The notes beneath the pieces were generated by a model. That model saw only the letters and a program-made list of their open reading frames with translations. It searched no databases and had not been told where the DNA came from. Positions 17,212 through 25,609 of a stretch of DNA of 64,000 nucleotides are shown piece after piece. Source of the stretch: Mogibacterium sp. (GTDB lineage: Bacteria > Bacillota > Clostridia > Peptostreptococcales > Anaerovoracaceae); NCBI GenBank assembly GCA_017431685.1, contig JAFRKO010000025.1, forward strand, positions 51,496-115,495, in the 5' to 3' direction. How positions within the stretch are numbered: position 1 is the stretch's first letter; every line of letters begins with the position of its first letter. Made by a program: the position numbers and the translations under genes.

Positions 17212-18543
17212 ATGAACAGAGTAGAGATCGAGACGGGTCTTGGGAGAATTATAGGAACGGAAAGCAACGGGATATGTATGTACAAGGGGATCCCGTACGC
17301 TGTGACAGAGCGTTTTGAAGAGCCGAAACCATATCCGAAGTGGGATGTGTTTGATGCTACAGAGACTGAGACCGACTGTTACCAGTATCTGACTTACAGG
17401 GACGAGTCGACAGGTCCGGACGCGTTTTATCATAAGGAATTCCGCAGCGATCAGGAGTTTAAGTTCGCCGAATCTCCTATGACGATGAATATAATCGCAA
17501 AGGAAAATGCGAAGGGCAATCCGGTTCTGGTATTCATCCACGGCGGAGGCTTTGAGACGGGAACTGTCGGAGAGCTCCCTTACGGCACATGCACTGAATA
17601 CGCAAAGCATAACATAGTGTTCGTGTCCCTCGGTTACCGGCTGAACGTATTCTCGCTGTACGAATCCGGCAACTACGGCCTGCAGGACATGTTATTCGGG
17701 CTCAAATGGATAAAGGAACATATAGCTGACTTTGGCGGTGATCCTGAAAAGATCACGATAATGGGACAGTCAGCCGGAGCCATGTCCATTATGAATCTGA
17801 TGTATACACAGGAGCTCAAAGGCATCGTTAAAGGGGCGGTGCTGATGTCGGGTGCCGGTGCAGTCCCGATATTCACAAAGCCATGGACAAAGGCAAAGTC
17901 GCTGCCTTTCTGGGAGGGTGTCCGCAGGCGCGCAGGCGTAGAGACGACCGAGGAGTTCAGAAAACTTCCTGCCCGCGAAATATGGAAAGCCTGGTATGAG
18001 GAGTCCAGGGAAAGCTGGAGCTTCCAGGCTGTACAGCCCGGCATTGACGGAAAGATCATCCCTGAGCTCCCGCAGAAGGTCATCCGTAAAAGAGAATACC
18101 TCGATATACCGATGATAATCGGGATCACATCGCAGGACTTCATGCCGTATATCATTTATGACATGGCGATCGGCTGGGCGATGAAGCATGTAAGGCAGGG
18201 GAAATCCCCGGTCTATGGATATCTGTTTGACAGGAAACTGCCGGGCAACAGCTTCAAGGCATTCCACGGATCGGATCTCTGGTACATGTTCGGTAATATG
18301 GATAAGAGCTGGCGGCCGTTCGAAAGGTTCGATTACGACCTTAAGGATGAGATGGTGCATTATGTCGCAAACTTTGTGCGCTTTCAGAACCCGAACGGAG
18401 ACGGGCTGCCGTACTGGCCGCCTGTAAGCAGGAGAAACAAATCATTCAGGTATTTTGGCGATAAAACAACACGTAAGATATCGCCTTTACAGATCCGCAG
18501 AAAACTGGATCACACTTTCCTGAGAGATAAAGGACCGATGTAA
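17212..18543 (+). CDS. Type-B carboxylesterase / alpha-beta hydrolase
   Basis: 443 residues. The oxyanion-hole motif HGGGFETG is near residue 110, and the nucleophile elbow GQSAGA (GxSxG) near 185. NYGLQDMLFGLKWIKEHIADFGGDPEKI just before it is the classic type-B esterase segment. An acidic residue and a histidine (KAFHGSDLWYMFG near 345-357) complete the likely triad. No signal peptide, so cytoplasmic. The ribosome site is weak. It is shorter than eukaryotic members (500 or more). Placement between AcnX and D-serine dehydratase suggests hydrolysis of an esterified or amidated precursor of their substrates, which is a guess from neighbourhood only. Confidence 0.85.
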   Translation: MNRVEIETGLGRIIGTESNGICMYKGIPYAVTERFEEPKPYPKWDVFDATETETDCYQYLTYRDESTGPDAFYHKEFRSDQEFKFAESPMTMNIIAKENAKGNPVLVFIHGGGFETGTVGELPYGTCTEYAKHNIVFVSLGYRLNVFSLYESGNYGLQDMLFGLKWIKEHIADFGGDPEKITIMGQSAGAMSIMNLMYTQELKGIVKGAVLMSGAGAVPIFTKPWTKAKSLPFWEGVRRRAGVETTEEFRKLPAREIWKAWYEESRESWSFQAVQPGIDGKIIPELPQKVIRKREYLDIPMIIGITSQDFMPYIIYDMAIGWAMKHVRQGKSPVYGYLFDRKLPGNSFKAFHGSDLWYMFGNMDKSWRPFERFDYDLKDEMVHYVANFVRFQNPNGDGLPYWPPVSRRNKSFRYFGDKTTRKISPLQIRRKLDHTFLRDKGPM

Positions 18544-18559
18544 AGGAGGATGATGCAGC

Positions 18560-19909
18560 ATGAGCATCAAGGAATATGCAAAGGAAATGATCGAAAGGAA
18601 TCAGGTCTTCAGGGACATAGCAGAGCAGACTGAGACCCTGTGGGTCAACGATAAGCTTCTTCCGTTTGAGATGACGGACGCGCTCTGTCAGCTGGTAGTC
18701 ACGGATGAAGACATCGAGGACACCGAGAGAAGACTTCACAAGTTTGCTCCGTATATAAAAAAGTGCTTTCCTGAGACGGCGGAAGACGACGGCCTGATCG
18801 AGTCACCGCTGGCCGACATCCCGAAGATGCAGAAAGCTCTTGAGGAGAAGTATGATGCTGAGATACCGGGAAGGTTCATGCTCAAGCTTGACAGCCACCT
18901 TCCGATCGCAGGATCGGTAAAGGCCAGAGGCGGTATTTATGAGGTGCTGAAGCACGCTGAGGATCTCGCACTGGAGGCAGGGCTCATCACAGAGGACGAC
19001 AATTACGAGAGGTTCGCCGATGACGACATGAAAGAATTCTTCGGAAAGCACACTGTGCAGGTCGGCTCCACCGGAAACCTTGGATTGTCGATAGGCATTA
19101 TGAGCGCCTTCCTCGGATTTAAAGTAAAAGTACACATGTCGGCTGACGCCAGGCAGTGGAAGAAAGACATGCTCCGCAGCAAGGGCGTCGACGTCATTGA
19201 GTATGAAGAGGATTACTCAAAGGCTGTAAGCGAAGGCCGCAGACTCTCGGACCTCGACCCGACGAGCTACTTTGTGGATGATGAGTACTCGCTGCCGCTC
19301 TTCCTCGGCTATGCTGTAGCCGCAGGCAGAATGAAGAAGCAGCTCGAGGAGAAAGGCGTGACGGTCGACGCAGATCATCCGATGATCATCTATGTACCAT
19401 GCGGGGTAGGCGGAGCTCCGGGCGGAGTCTGCTACGGATTCAAGCGCCTATTCAAAGATGATGTTCACATCTTCTTCTGCGAACCGACTCTCTTCCCGTC
19501 GGTGCTTCTGGGAATGGCTTCTGACAGATTCAACGAAGTCAACGTGAGCGACTTCGGACTCACCGGAATGTCTGCTGCAGACGGACTTGCATGCGCGAGC
19601 CCGTCGGGACTTGTCACAAGGATCTGCCGCAACCTGCTGTCAGGAGACTTCACTGTACGCGATGCGATCCTCTTCGATTACATGAGGTTGCTAAAGGAGA
19701 CAGAAGACCTGTTCATCGAGCCGTCGAGCTGCGCCGCGTTCATCGGACCGCTCAATATAATGAAGCTCGATGCCGGCAAGGCATATCTCGAAAAGCACGG
19801 ACTCACACCGGAGAAGCTGGCTAACGCCACACAGGTCTGCTGGGCAACAGGCGGACGCCTTGTACCGGATGAGATCTGGGAAAAATACATGAATACTTAT
19901 ATGGAATAA
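18560..19909 (+). CDS. dsdA: D-serine dehydratase (PLP-dependent)
   Basis: 449 residues, matching the DsdA family length. It converts D-serine to pyruvate and ammonia. PLP-lysine motif LPIAGSVKARGGIYEV lies near residue 113-128, with the lysine in SVKARGG. The phosphate and substrate loop VGSTGNLGLSIG is near 170, the glycine-rich VPCGVGGAPGGVCYGF near 280, and CWATGG near the C-terminus. AAAGGAGG precedes the ATG, 17 bases after the esterase stop. As the last gene of the AcnX operon it supplies pyruvate from D-serine. A terminator follows that is built from the left arm of a repeat element. Confidence 0.94.
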   Translation: MSIKEYAKEMIERNQVFRDIAEQTETLWVNDKLLPFEMTDALCQLVVTDEDIEDTERRLHKFAPYIKKCFPETAEDDGLIESPLADIPKMQKALEEKYDAEIPGRFMLKLDSHLPIAGSVKARGGIYEVLKHAEDLALEAGLITEDDNYERFADDDMKEFFGKHTVQVGSTGNLGLSIGIMSAFLGFKVKVHMSADARQWKKDMLRSKGVDVIEYEEDYSKAVSEGRRLSDLDPTSYFVDDEYSLPLFLGYAVAAGRMKKQLEEKGVTVDADHPMIIYVPCGVGGAPGGVCYGFKRLFKDDVHIFFCEPTLFPSVLLGMASDRFNEVNVSDFGLTGMSAADGLACASPSGLVTRICRNLLSGDFTVRDAILFDYMRLLKETEDLFIEPSSCAAFIGPLNIMKLDAGKAYLEKHGLTPEKLANATQVCWATGGRLVPDEIWEKYMNTYME

Positions 19910-19954
19910 GGATCTTCAACAGAATGGTCTCTTCTTAAGGAGAGATGATGAATG

Positions 19955-20181
19955 AGGAGTTTTATAAAATTTGCTACATATTTGAATGGTTTATTTCATA
20001 TATGTAGCAATTTTTTTACATAACTGAAAATGACTTAACAATAACGCGGGAATTTTGGGTTATCGTTAAGTCATTTTGTTTCAAATCAGAATTTTAATGG
20101 CTTTCTGGCAGCAGTTTTTTCCAAAATGCTAAACATATAAATTTTAGTCTCAATAATTTTAGCAAAATCTGAAAAAGTCCT
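19955..20181. repeat. MITE-like palindromic element, copy B
   Basis: 227 bp between dsdA and the Hsp70-like gene. Terminal inverted repeats are 55 bp each (19955-20009 and the complement of 20127-20181; 35 of 55 identical). The right arm matches the left arm of copy A at 38 of 55 positions. The internal palindrome is stronger than in copy A: the arm at 20027-20045 matches the complement of 20059-20077 at 18 of 19 positions, again with a 13-base spacer. No flanking direct repeat is evident. The rest of the 19910-20229 gap holds only a small hairpin near 20178-20206. Confidence 0.75.
19970..20017 (+). terminator. Terminator of dsdA formed by the left arm of element B
   Basis: TTGCTACATAT (19971-19981) pairs with ATATGTAGCAA (20000-20010), followed by seven T. 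The hairpin lies in the left terminal repeat of the MITE-like element, so the element appears to serve as the dsdA terminator. Confidence 0.75.
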
Positions 20182-20229
20182 TTTGCGAGGGCGACTGCGA
20201 AAGGCAACTCCGCTTATGTGTGCTAAAGC

Positions 20230-22143
20230 TTAGCCCAGCGGGATCTCCACTACTTCAGCCATCTTTACCAGAGTGTGCTCTATCTGGGCGGAGATCTCAT
20301 CTACCATACGCTTGGTGATCTCTTCGCTTTTCTCCTGCTCGAGGCTCTCATAGAATGTTTCCTTGACATCTCTGCATATGCTGTCCTTACGCATCCTGAA
20401 TGTGTTCTTCGGAACCAGCTTGCGGACTGCTTTTGGAATGTCGGCAGTAAGGAGCTTCTCCTGCATCTTGTCCTTGCCAAGTATGAGCACGATTGCAGAC
20501 GCGATAACTCCGATAATAACGCCTTCAGGACCTGCCATGAACGGGATGAGATCGATAGCGGATATAAGGATCGCAACGATCGCAGTGACTATGGAGTCGA
20601 TGAGGAATGTCATCTCTTCGACCGCGAAGATGTTCTTTGCGTCCACCTTGATATCTATGTCAGAAGCTGAGAGGTAAGAGCGGAGACTCAGTGCTGTATA
20701 AGGGACCCTGTGCTTGATGCAGATAGGGACCGTGTAAGACTCGAGCTCTTCGATCACCGGCTTGAGCCATGCTGTGATAGGCCCTGCAAGAAGCTCTCTC
20801 GTCTCATCCTTCTTCAGGAATTCAGCTACCTCCACCTGCAGTATCTCATCAGTTTCTGAAAGCCTGTGTATCTCTCCGTCTCTCCATCTGTCGAAAAGAG
20901 GCATGGCTACCTGCTCAATAAGAGGTTCCACAAGGCAGTCGACCGCGTCCTTATAGAGGAGAGGGATGTGCTTCTCAACTATATCTTCGATCGCAGAAGA
21001 TTTGATGAGCTGATCCAGATCTTCACGGAACTCCCTGATGTCTTCGTCAATGCGCCCGCAATACGCGAGACCCCTGGCTACAGAGAATTCAGGGTCGGCT
21101 GCGGAGACGATGACTGAATCAGGGAAGACTTCGCTGCACCAGTCTCTTATGGAAGCCAGCTTGCTGACGCCGCCTGTCAGGAATATGATCTCAGGCTGCT
21201 CACCCGAAATGTTCTCTCTTACGTCTTTGAGGGAGGCGATGAAGACTTCCTTCCATGAGCGGTTATTCAGTGCGGGGACTCTTCTGTTCACGAGCTGTTT
21301 TGCGACACCGCCGTTCATCCTGAGAGTGAACTTGACAGGGCGGTCATAGTGCAGAACTATCGTCTCTTTACATTCGTGATGAGTCCAGTAATCTTCGTCA
21401 GAGAAGTACTTCTCCTTGAGACGGCGCGCCGCAAATTCGGCGTAATTCTTCCAGGCATCACTGAGGTCAAAGACGGATTTGATTTTTTTGCGCGCAAGTC
21501 CGGATGCTTCCAGTGACTCAAGCAGCAGTATCTCATCCATGATACCTCCGCCGAGCACCACTTCGCCGGCCGTCTGCATCTCTACTTCCTTGCCGCCCAT
21601 GATGTAGGCAAAGTCCGTGGTCGATGAGCCTATATCAACTACCAGAACTGGCTTCGAGAGTATGTCGACACCGATCTGCAGGTGCTTTGACTGGCAGGCA
21701 CTCACCATTGCCGCTCTCGATTCCGATATTATTTTTGCAGGAGGGTACCCCGCGCTCTCGAAGATCTCGCGGTAATGCTCCCTTGTGTTTTTGTTCCAGC
21801 CGGCAGGGCAGCCCACGTAAAAAGAGCATTCCTCGTTCTGTACGAGATCACCGCTGCCGTAGAGTTCGCCAAGCACGCCTGCTGCGAAGCTCTTAACGTC
21901 TGCCGCGCTCGAGCGGTCCGTCAGGAACCTGCTCTTGAAGCGGATCTTGCGTTTTATTACATTGTCGGCGTAGCATGCCTTTTCGCCTATAAGGAGCTCG
22001 CCCGATGAAAGCTGCGCGTATGCCGTAATAAAACTCTGCTCGCCAACAACGGTGAGCATCTCCGGCACCACCTGATCTTCTTTGTGAAGTCTGGCGACGG
22101 CGCTTTCGGCATCTCCCAGGTCAAATCCGAAAAAACGATCCAT
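20230..22143 (-). CDS. Hsp70-like ATPase with C-terminal membrane segments
   Basis: 637 residues. The actin/Hsp70 ATPase motifs are present in order: phosphate 1 FGFDLGDAESAVA near 5, the NPAG-like CPAGWNK near 112, SESRAAMV near 138, phosphate 2 VVDIGSSTTDFA near 168, and the adenosine motif FLTGGVSKLASI near 317. After about residue 370 there is no recognisable substrate-binding domain. Instead comes a helical region, two hydrophobic segments near 520-570 around a PFMAGPEG turn, then a charged amphipathic tail of about 65 residues. This is not DnaK. It is transcribed with the membrane protein 19 bases upstream; AAAGG precedes the start. Function unknown; a membrane-linked ATPase or scaffold is plausible. 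Confidence 0.8.
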   Translation of the reverse strand: MDRFFGFDLGDAESAVARLHKEDQVVPEMLTVVGEQSFITAYAQLSSGELLIGEKACYADNVIKRKIRFKSRFLTDRSSAADVKSFAAGVLGELYGSGDLVQNEECSFYVGCPAGWNKNTREHYREIFESAGYPPAKIISESRAAMVSACQSKHLQIGVDILSKPVLVVDIGSSTTDFAYIMGGKEVEMQTAGEVVLGGGIMDEILLLESLEASGLARKKIKSVFDLSDAWKNYAEFAARRLKEKYFSDEDYWTHHECKETIVLHYDRPVKFTLRMNGGVAKQLVNRRVPALNNRSWKEVFIASLKDVRENISGEQPEIIFLTGGVSKLASIRDWCSEVFPDSVIVSAADPEFSVARGLAYCGRIDEDIREFREDLDQLIKSSAIEDIVEKHIPLLYKDAVDCLVEPLIEQVAMPLFDRWRDGEIHRLSETDEILQVEVAEFLKKDETRELLAGPITAWLKPVIEELESYTVPICIKHRVPYTALSLRSYLSASDIDIKVDAKNIFAVEEMTFLIDSIVTAIVAILISAIDLIPFMAGPEGVIIGVIASAIVLILGKDKMQEKLLTADIPKAVRKLVPKNTFRMRKDSICRDVKETFYESLEQEKSEEITKRMVDEISAQIEHTLVKMAEVVEIPLG

Positions 22144-22162
22144 TACTGAGCCTTTCTGTAGC

Positions 22163-23050
22163 TTATCTGCCGGTTGAGGCGAGGCCCTTCTTGAGGAGTC
22201 CGCCCTGTGCTATCATGGCCGGCCTTATGGTTGCCGCCTTGCTGCCCGGCATCAGATCGAAGTATTTCGCGTTCTCTTTGCTGTAGTCCACGACCTCTAT
22301 CTGCTGCCTGTGGAGGAAGTACTTTATCTGCTCGATTTTTTCGAGCGCGTAATCAGGATCTCCGCTGTATGCTGCGGCAAGAAGGTCAGCGAAGAGATCG
22401 AGTTCGGACTGCGAGACAGTCCTGCCTTCGATGCTTCCCGCTTTGTCACGCGCCTTCCAGCGCTCTGCAGCACGGATCTCCTCGAGGCTTTGGTCTACGG
22501 AAAGAATAGCGGTGCGGAAGTTTCGGTATATGCGGTCAGCATCTACACGTATATCCACCTGATATTCCTTTTTTCCGCTTACTTTCTTAGGACGGCTGTA
22601 TGAGTATCCTGAGAAGTAAAGGGCAATCAGACCGACGATCGTAGCACCTCCGTGCAGTATCACCTGGTCGCGGGCATTAGCCGCTGCTGCCGTATAGGCA
22701 TCCATCATAAGCGGTCCAAAGCCGAATACGCAAAGCGCGAGCCCGATAATCAGGAGTACAAGGAACGATACTTTAAATGAACCTCCGGTATCTTCTTCGC
22801 TCCTATGGCCGCTCTCCCATACCTTGATCTTTCCGTTGGAATCGATCAGAGGCAGGGAAAGCCTGACCGCCTGCATCATATATGCGGCGGACTCCCTTTC
22901 GCGGTCAGTCTCACACTGCTCGTTGTGCTTAAGAAGCAGCTTATCGATCACATTCTCGAGAACGTGGATGGCCTTCTCGGCAGAGGCTGCTGCGGACAGT
23001 TCCGTAAGCAGCTTATCTTTGTCTTTTTCAAGCAAATCTGTCATTTTCAT
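22163..23050 (-). CDS. Membrane protein of unknown function, partner of the Hsp70-like gene
   Basis: 295 residues from the ATG at 23050; an in-frame ATG at 23044 and TTG at 23071 are alternatives, and none has a clear ribosome site. A charged N-terminal helical region (about 90 residues) is followed by two hydrophobic segments near 95-115 and 130-155, then a cytoplasmic helical domain of about 140 residues. I do not recognise a named family. A TATTAT at 23060-23065 (complement strand) would place the transcript start within a few bases of the ATG, so the mRNA may be almost leaderless. The gene sits directly before the Hsp70-like gene on the same strand, which suggests one two-protein membrane system. 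Confidence 0.65.
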   Translation of the reverse strand: MKMTDLLEKDKDKLLTELSAAASAEKAIHVLENVIDKLLLKHNEQCETDRERESAAYMMQAVRLSLPLIDSNGKIKVWESGHRSEEDTGGSFKVSFLVLLIIGLALCVFGFGPLMMDAYTAAAANARDQVILHGGATIVGLIALYFSGYSYSRPKKVSGKKEYQVDIRVDADRIYRNFRTAILSVDQSLEEIRAAERWKARDKAGSIEGRTVSQSELDLFADLLAAAYSGDPDYALEKIEQIKYFLHRQQIEVVDYSKENAKYFDLMPGSKAATIRPAMIAQGGLLKKGLASTGR

Positions 23051-23082
23051 AGTAATTAAATAATACCGCAAAGTGTTGTTTT

Positions 23083-23238
23083 AGAGAAGACTCAAAATCA
23101 TCCAAACGAGGGGCCAATTTGCAGCCGGTTGCGAGGGGAGAGCGAGCAGTTTTACTGCGAAACTCGAGCCCGAAACCGATGCGTCGCAAATTTTGAGCCG
23201 AGAGGCGTACCCGAGAGAGGATATTTTGAGGCTTCTCT
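23083..23238. other. Structured intergenic element bounded by 20-21 bp inverted repeats
   Basis: The arm at 23083-23103 pairs with 23219-23238 with one mismatch and one bulge (core CTCAAAAT). Inside, AATTTGC (23117-23123) faces GCAAATT (23186-23192), CCGGTT faces AACCG, and a GAGC/CTCGAGC hairpin carries CAGTTTTACTG. The whole 156-bp segment could fold into one long imperfect hairpin. It fills the gap between divergent genes (23072-23311) and ends four bases before the TTGACA of the rightward promoter. Confidence 0.55.
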
Positions 23239-23241
23239 CCA

Positions 23242-23269
23242 TTGACACCGCCCGAGAATATGATAAACT
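23242..23269 (+). promoter_or_regulatory. Promoter of the 157-residue membrane protein gene
   Basis: TTGACA at 23242-23247, a 16-base spacer and TAAACT at 23264-23269 preceded by TGA, an extended -10 form. The gene starts at 23312 behind AGAAGGGGACGAG. Confidence 0.7.
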
Positions 23270-23311
23270 CACATAGTAAAAAATAAAAACCTATTAGAAG
23301 GGGACGAGAAT

Positions 23312-23785
23312 ATGGCAAAGAACAGATACGGAAAAGCAAAGAGCGGCATGCAGGGAAACATGAATTATAACCGTCCTTCAGGCGGATATCAGAAAAATGT
23401 TTACAGGCAGCAGCTCAATACACAGGGTATTAAAGCACCTAAGGGCATCGACCAGAAGACTCTCAGGAACGGCGCGATCGCAATCGCTGTTGTCTGGGTT
23501 ATCGCTTCTGTACTGCTGATTCTTAAGCTAAAATGGTGGGGCCTTCTGATTGCAATGGTAATCGGACTCGCAGTAGTAGGCGGACTTTACTTCTTCATCC
23601 AGTACAAGGAAAGAGAAATGATCAAGTACTACAAGCAGATCGGCATGACAGAAGAGATGTACGTCAGAGAGCTGAAGAAGAGAAATGTAGACAAGAAGCA
23701 GATAGATCAGGTAAGAAAGACCTGGAATAAAGTAAAGGCTGAGCCTGTTGTAGGCAACCAGAAGAGCAACCAGAAAAAGAAGTAG
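23312..23785 (+). CDS. Small two-helix membrane protein, unknown function
   Basis: 157 residues. A basic, Gly/Asn/Gln-rich N-terminal region (about 1-50, with RPSGGYQKNVYRQQ) leads into two adjacent membrane helices near 53-72 and 76-95. A charged cytoplasmic tail ends in a lysine-rich stretch (NQKSNQKKK). No known domain is recognised. The gene has its own promoter and is closed by a strong terminator, so it is monocistronic. Codon use looks like that of its neighbours. The start is well supported by AAGGGG eight bases upstream. Both termini are expected on the cytoplasmic side because they are basic. Confidence 0.75.
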   Translation: MAKNRYGKAKSGMQGNMNYNRPSGGYQKNVYRQQLNTQGIKAPKGIDQKTLRNGAIAIAVVWVIASVLLILKLKWWGLLIAMVIGLAVVGGLYFFIQYKEREMIKYYKQIGMTEEMYVRELKKRNVDKKQIDQVRKTWNKVKAEPVVGNQKSNQKKK

Positions 23786-23811
23786 CTTATAAACCCTGAT
23801 ATATGATAAAG

Positions 23812-23841
23812 AAAGCCCCGCACCGGAGTGCGGGGCTTTTT
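23812..23841. terminator. Terminator between convergent genes
   Basis: AAAGCCCCGCAC (23812-23823) and GTGCGGGGCTTT (23828-23839) with a four-base loop. T follows on the plus strand and CTTTCTTT on the minus strand, so it can serve both the small membrane gene and the AGCS gene. Confidence 0.88.
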
Positions 23842-23889
23842 AGTTATTGGTTTGTTTTTGTGATCGATTGATCGTGTTAAGCCGTTAGA

Positions 23890-25344
23890 CTATTTTGCCT
23901 TCTTCTGTGGAAGACCATCCTTGTATGCGCCGGACTGTCTTCTTTCCCAGAAGTCGAATGTCTCTTTTGCAACAACGCCGGAGAGAGCGAACAGAGCAAC
24001 CAGGTTAGGGAATGCCATGAGTCCGTTCATCAGGTCAGCGAAGTCCCAAACAACTCCGAGTGGCAGGAAAGGTCCGATAGCTACAGCAGCTACATACAGC
24101 CATCTGTAAGCACTGATAGCACTCTTGCTGCCGTTTGTGAAGTAGTCGAAGCATCTCTCAGCGTAGTAGTCCCAACCGAGGATAGTCGAGAATGCGAAGA
24201 GTGCGAGGCATGTAGCGAGGATCACATATCCTACCATTGTTGGCCATGGGAATCCATGTCCGAATGCCCACATCGTTACTTCTACGCCCTCGAGACCCTG
24301 CTCGTTTGCGCCTGTCATAACTACGCAGAGACCTGTCATTGTGCAGATGACGATAGTGTCGAGGAATGTACCGGTCGAGGAAACCATGCCCTGACGTACA
24401 CATTCTCTTGTCTGTGCAGCAGCAGCAGCGATAGGAGCGGAACCGAGACCGGCTTCGTTCGAGAAGATACCTCTCGCAACACCCTTCTGCATTGCAAGTC
24501 TGAATGCAGCGCCTGCTCCGCCTGCGAGTGCAGCGTACTCAGCGTTAGCACCGAATGCACCTGTGAATACCTTTACGAGAGCTTCACCGAGGTGACCGAT
24601 GTTGAAGAAGAATACCAGCAGAGCGGATACTACGTAGAGTACCATCATTGCAGGAACTACTCTCTCAGTAACCTGAGCGATTCTCTGGATACCACCGACG
24701 ATTACGGCGATTGTGCCTGCTGTGATGATGATAGTAGCGATGACCTTGACCCATGTAGCATCCTGTCCGAAAGCTGTGAAGGCAACAGCTGTTGCGCCAG
24801 CTTCGTCAGCTACCTTGTTGATAGCGTTTACGATACCGTTTACCTGTGTGGATGTTCCGATACCGAGAGCTCCGGCGAGTGAGCCGAAGAGAGCGAACAG
24901 CTTGCCGAGCCATTTCCACTTAGGGCCCATGCCCTTTTCAATGTAGTAGAAAGGTCCGCCAAGGATCGAGCCGTCCTCTTTTACATGTCTGTACTTAACA
25001 GCAAGAACACCTTCTGCGTACTTTGTAGCGATTCCGAAGAATGCTGCGAACTCCATCCAGAAGAGAGCTCCAGGACCGCCGCCCATGATAGCTGTGGATA
25101 CACCTACGATGTTTCCTGTACCTACTGTAGCAGCGAGAGCTGTTGTAAGAGCACCAAAGCTGGATACGTCTCCCTCTGCGCCTTCCTCGTTTGTAACGGC
25201 GTATCTGAGGGATAATCCGAGCCTTCTCTGTGGGTGGAACTTGGTTCTGACGGACAGGAGAATACCTACAACGATGATGAGAACCATCATTACGGTACCC
25301 CATACAAGACCGTCTAACCAGCCTATAAATTCACCAACGCTCAT
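23890..25344 (-). CDS. Sodium/alanine (glycine) symporter, AGCS family
   Basis: 484 residues with about eleven membrane segments. Family signatures are GALTTALAATVGTGNIVGVSTAI near 62-85, GGPGALFWMEFAAFFG near 88, KYRHVKEDGSILGGPFYYIEKGMG near 115, and GIFSNEAGLGSAPIAAAAA near 293-311, the AGCS fingerprint. It imports alanine, glycine or D-alanine with sodium. AAGGAGG precedes the ATG. The promoter at 25443-25471 leaves a leader of about 90 nt. A second family member lies at 42207; the two differ enough in their central helices to be paralogues rather than a recent duplication. Confidence 0.93.
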   Translation of the reverse strand: MSVGEFIGWLDGLVWGTVMMVLIIVVGILLSVRTKFHPQRRLGLSLRYAVTNEEGAEGDVSSFGALTTALAATVGTGNIVGVSTAIMGGGPGALFWMEFAAFFGIATKYAEGVLAVKYRHVKEDGSILGGPFYYIEKGMGPKWKWLGKLFALFGSLAGALGIGTSTQVNGIVNAINKVADEAGATAVAFTAFGQDATWVKVIATIIITAGTIAVIVGGIQRIAQVTERVVPAMMVLYVVSALLVFFFNIGHLGEALVKVFTGAFGANAEYAALAGGAGAAFRLAMQKGVARGIFSNEAGLGSAPIAAAAAQTRECVRQGMVSSTGTFLDTIVICTMTGLCVVMTGANEQGLEGVEVTMWAFGHGFPWPTMVGYVILATCLALFAFSTILGWDYYAERCFDYFTNGSKSAISAYRWLYVAAVAIGPFLPLGVVWDFADLMNGLMAFPNLVALFALSGVVAKETFDFWERRQSGAYKDGLPQKKAK

Positions 25345-25442
25345 AAAAAAACCTCCTTAAAAAATCCAATAACTTATAAGAATGGTCGTATTCGTCCAGA
25401 TCGATAAATGCATACTACCCCAATCTGAATCTATACAAATAA

Positions 25443-25471
25443 ATTCTAATGTGTTGAAAATGTGATGTCAA
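25443..25471 (-). promoter_or_regulatory. Promoter of the AGCS symporter gene
   Basis: On the minus strand TTGACA (25466-25471), a 17-base spacer and TAGAAT (25443-25448): a near-consensus sigma-A promoter. Another TTGACG lies a few bases upstream. Confidence 0.8.
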
Positions 25472-25609
25472 ACAAAAACATCGTCAAAAAAATATCAACC
25501 TTTACGTGCGCAATACAAACTCTTGATATTTCAATGCTTTGAAAAATCAACGTTTTTCTTAAAGTTCGTTAAAAAAACAATAATCCATGCTGACGTGCCG
25601 ATCCAAACG

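Noticed and set aside
24256..24882. Cysteine-rich 208-codon frame opposite the AGCS gene
   Set aside because: No ribosome site and no family features; the minus-strand AGCS frame is conserved across the same DNA.
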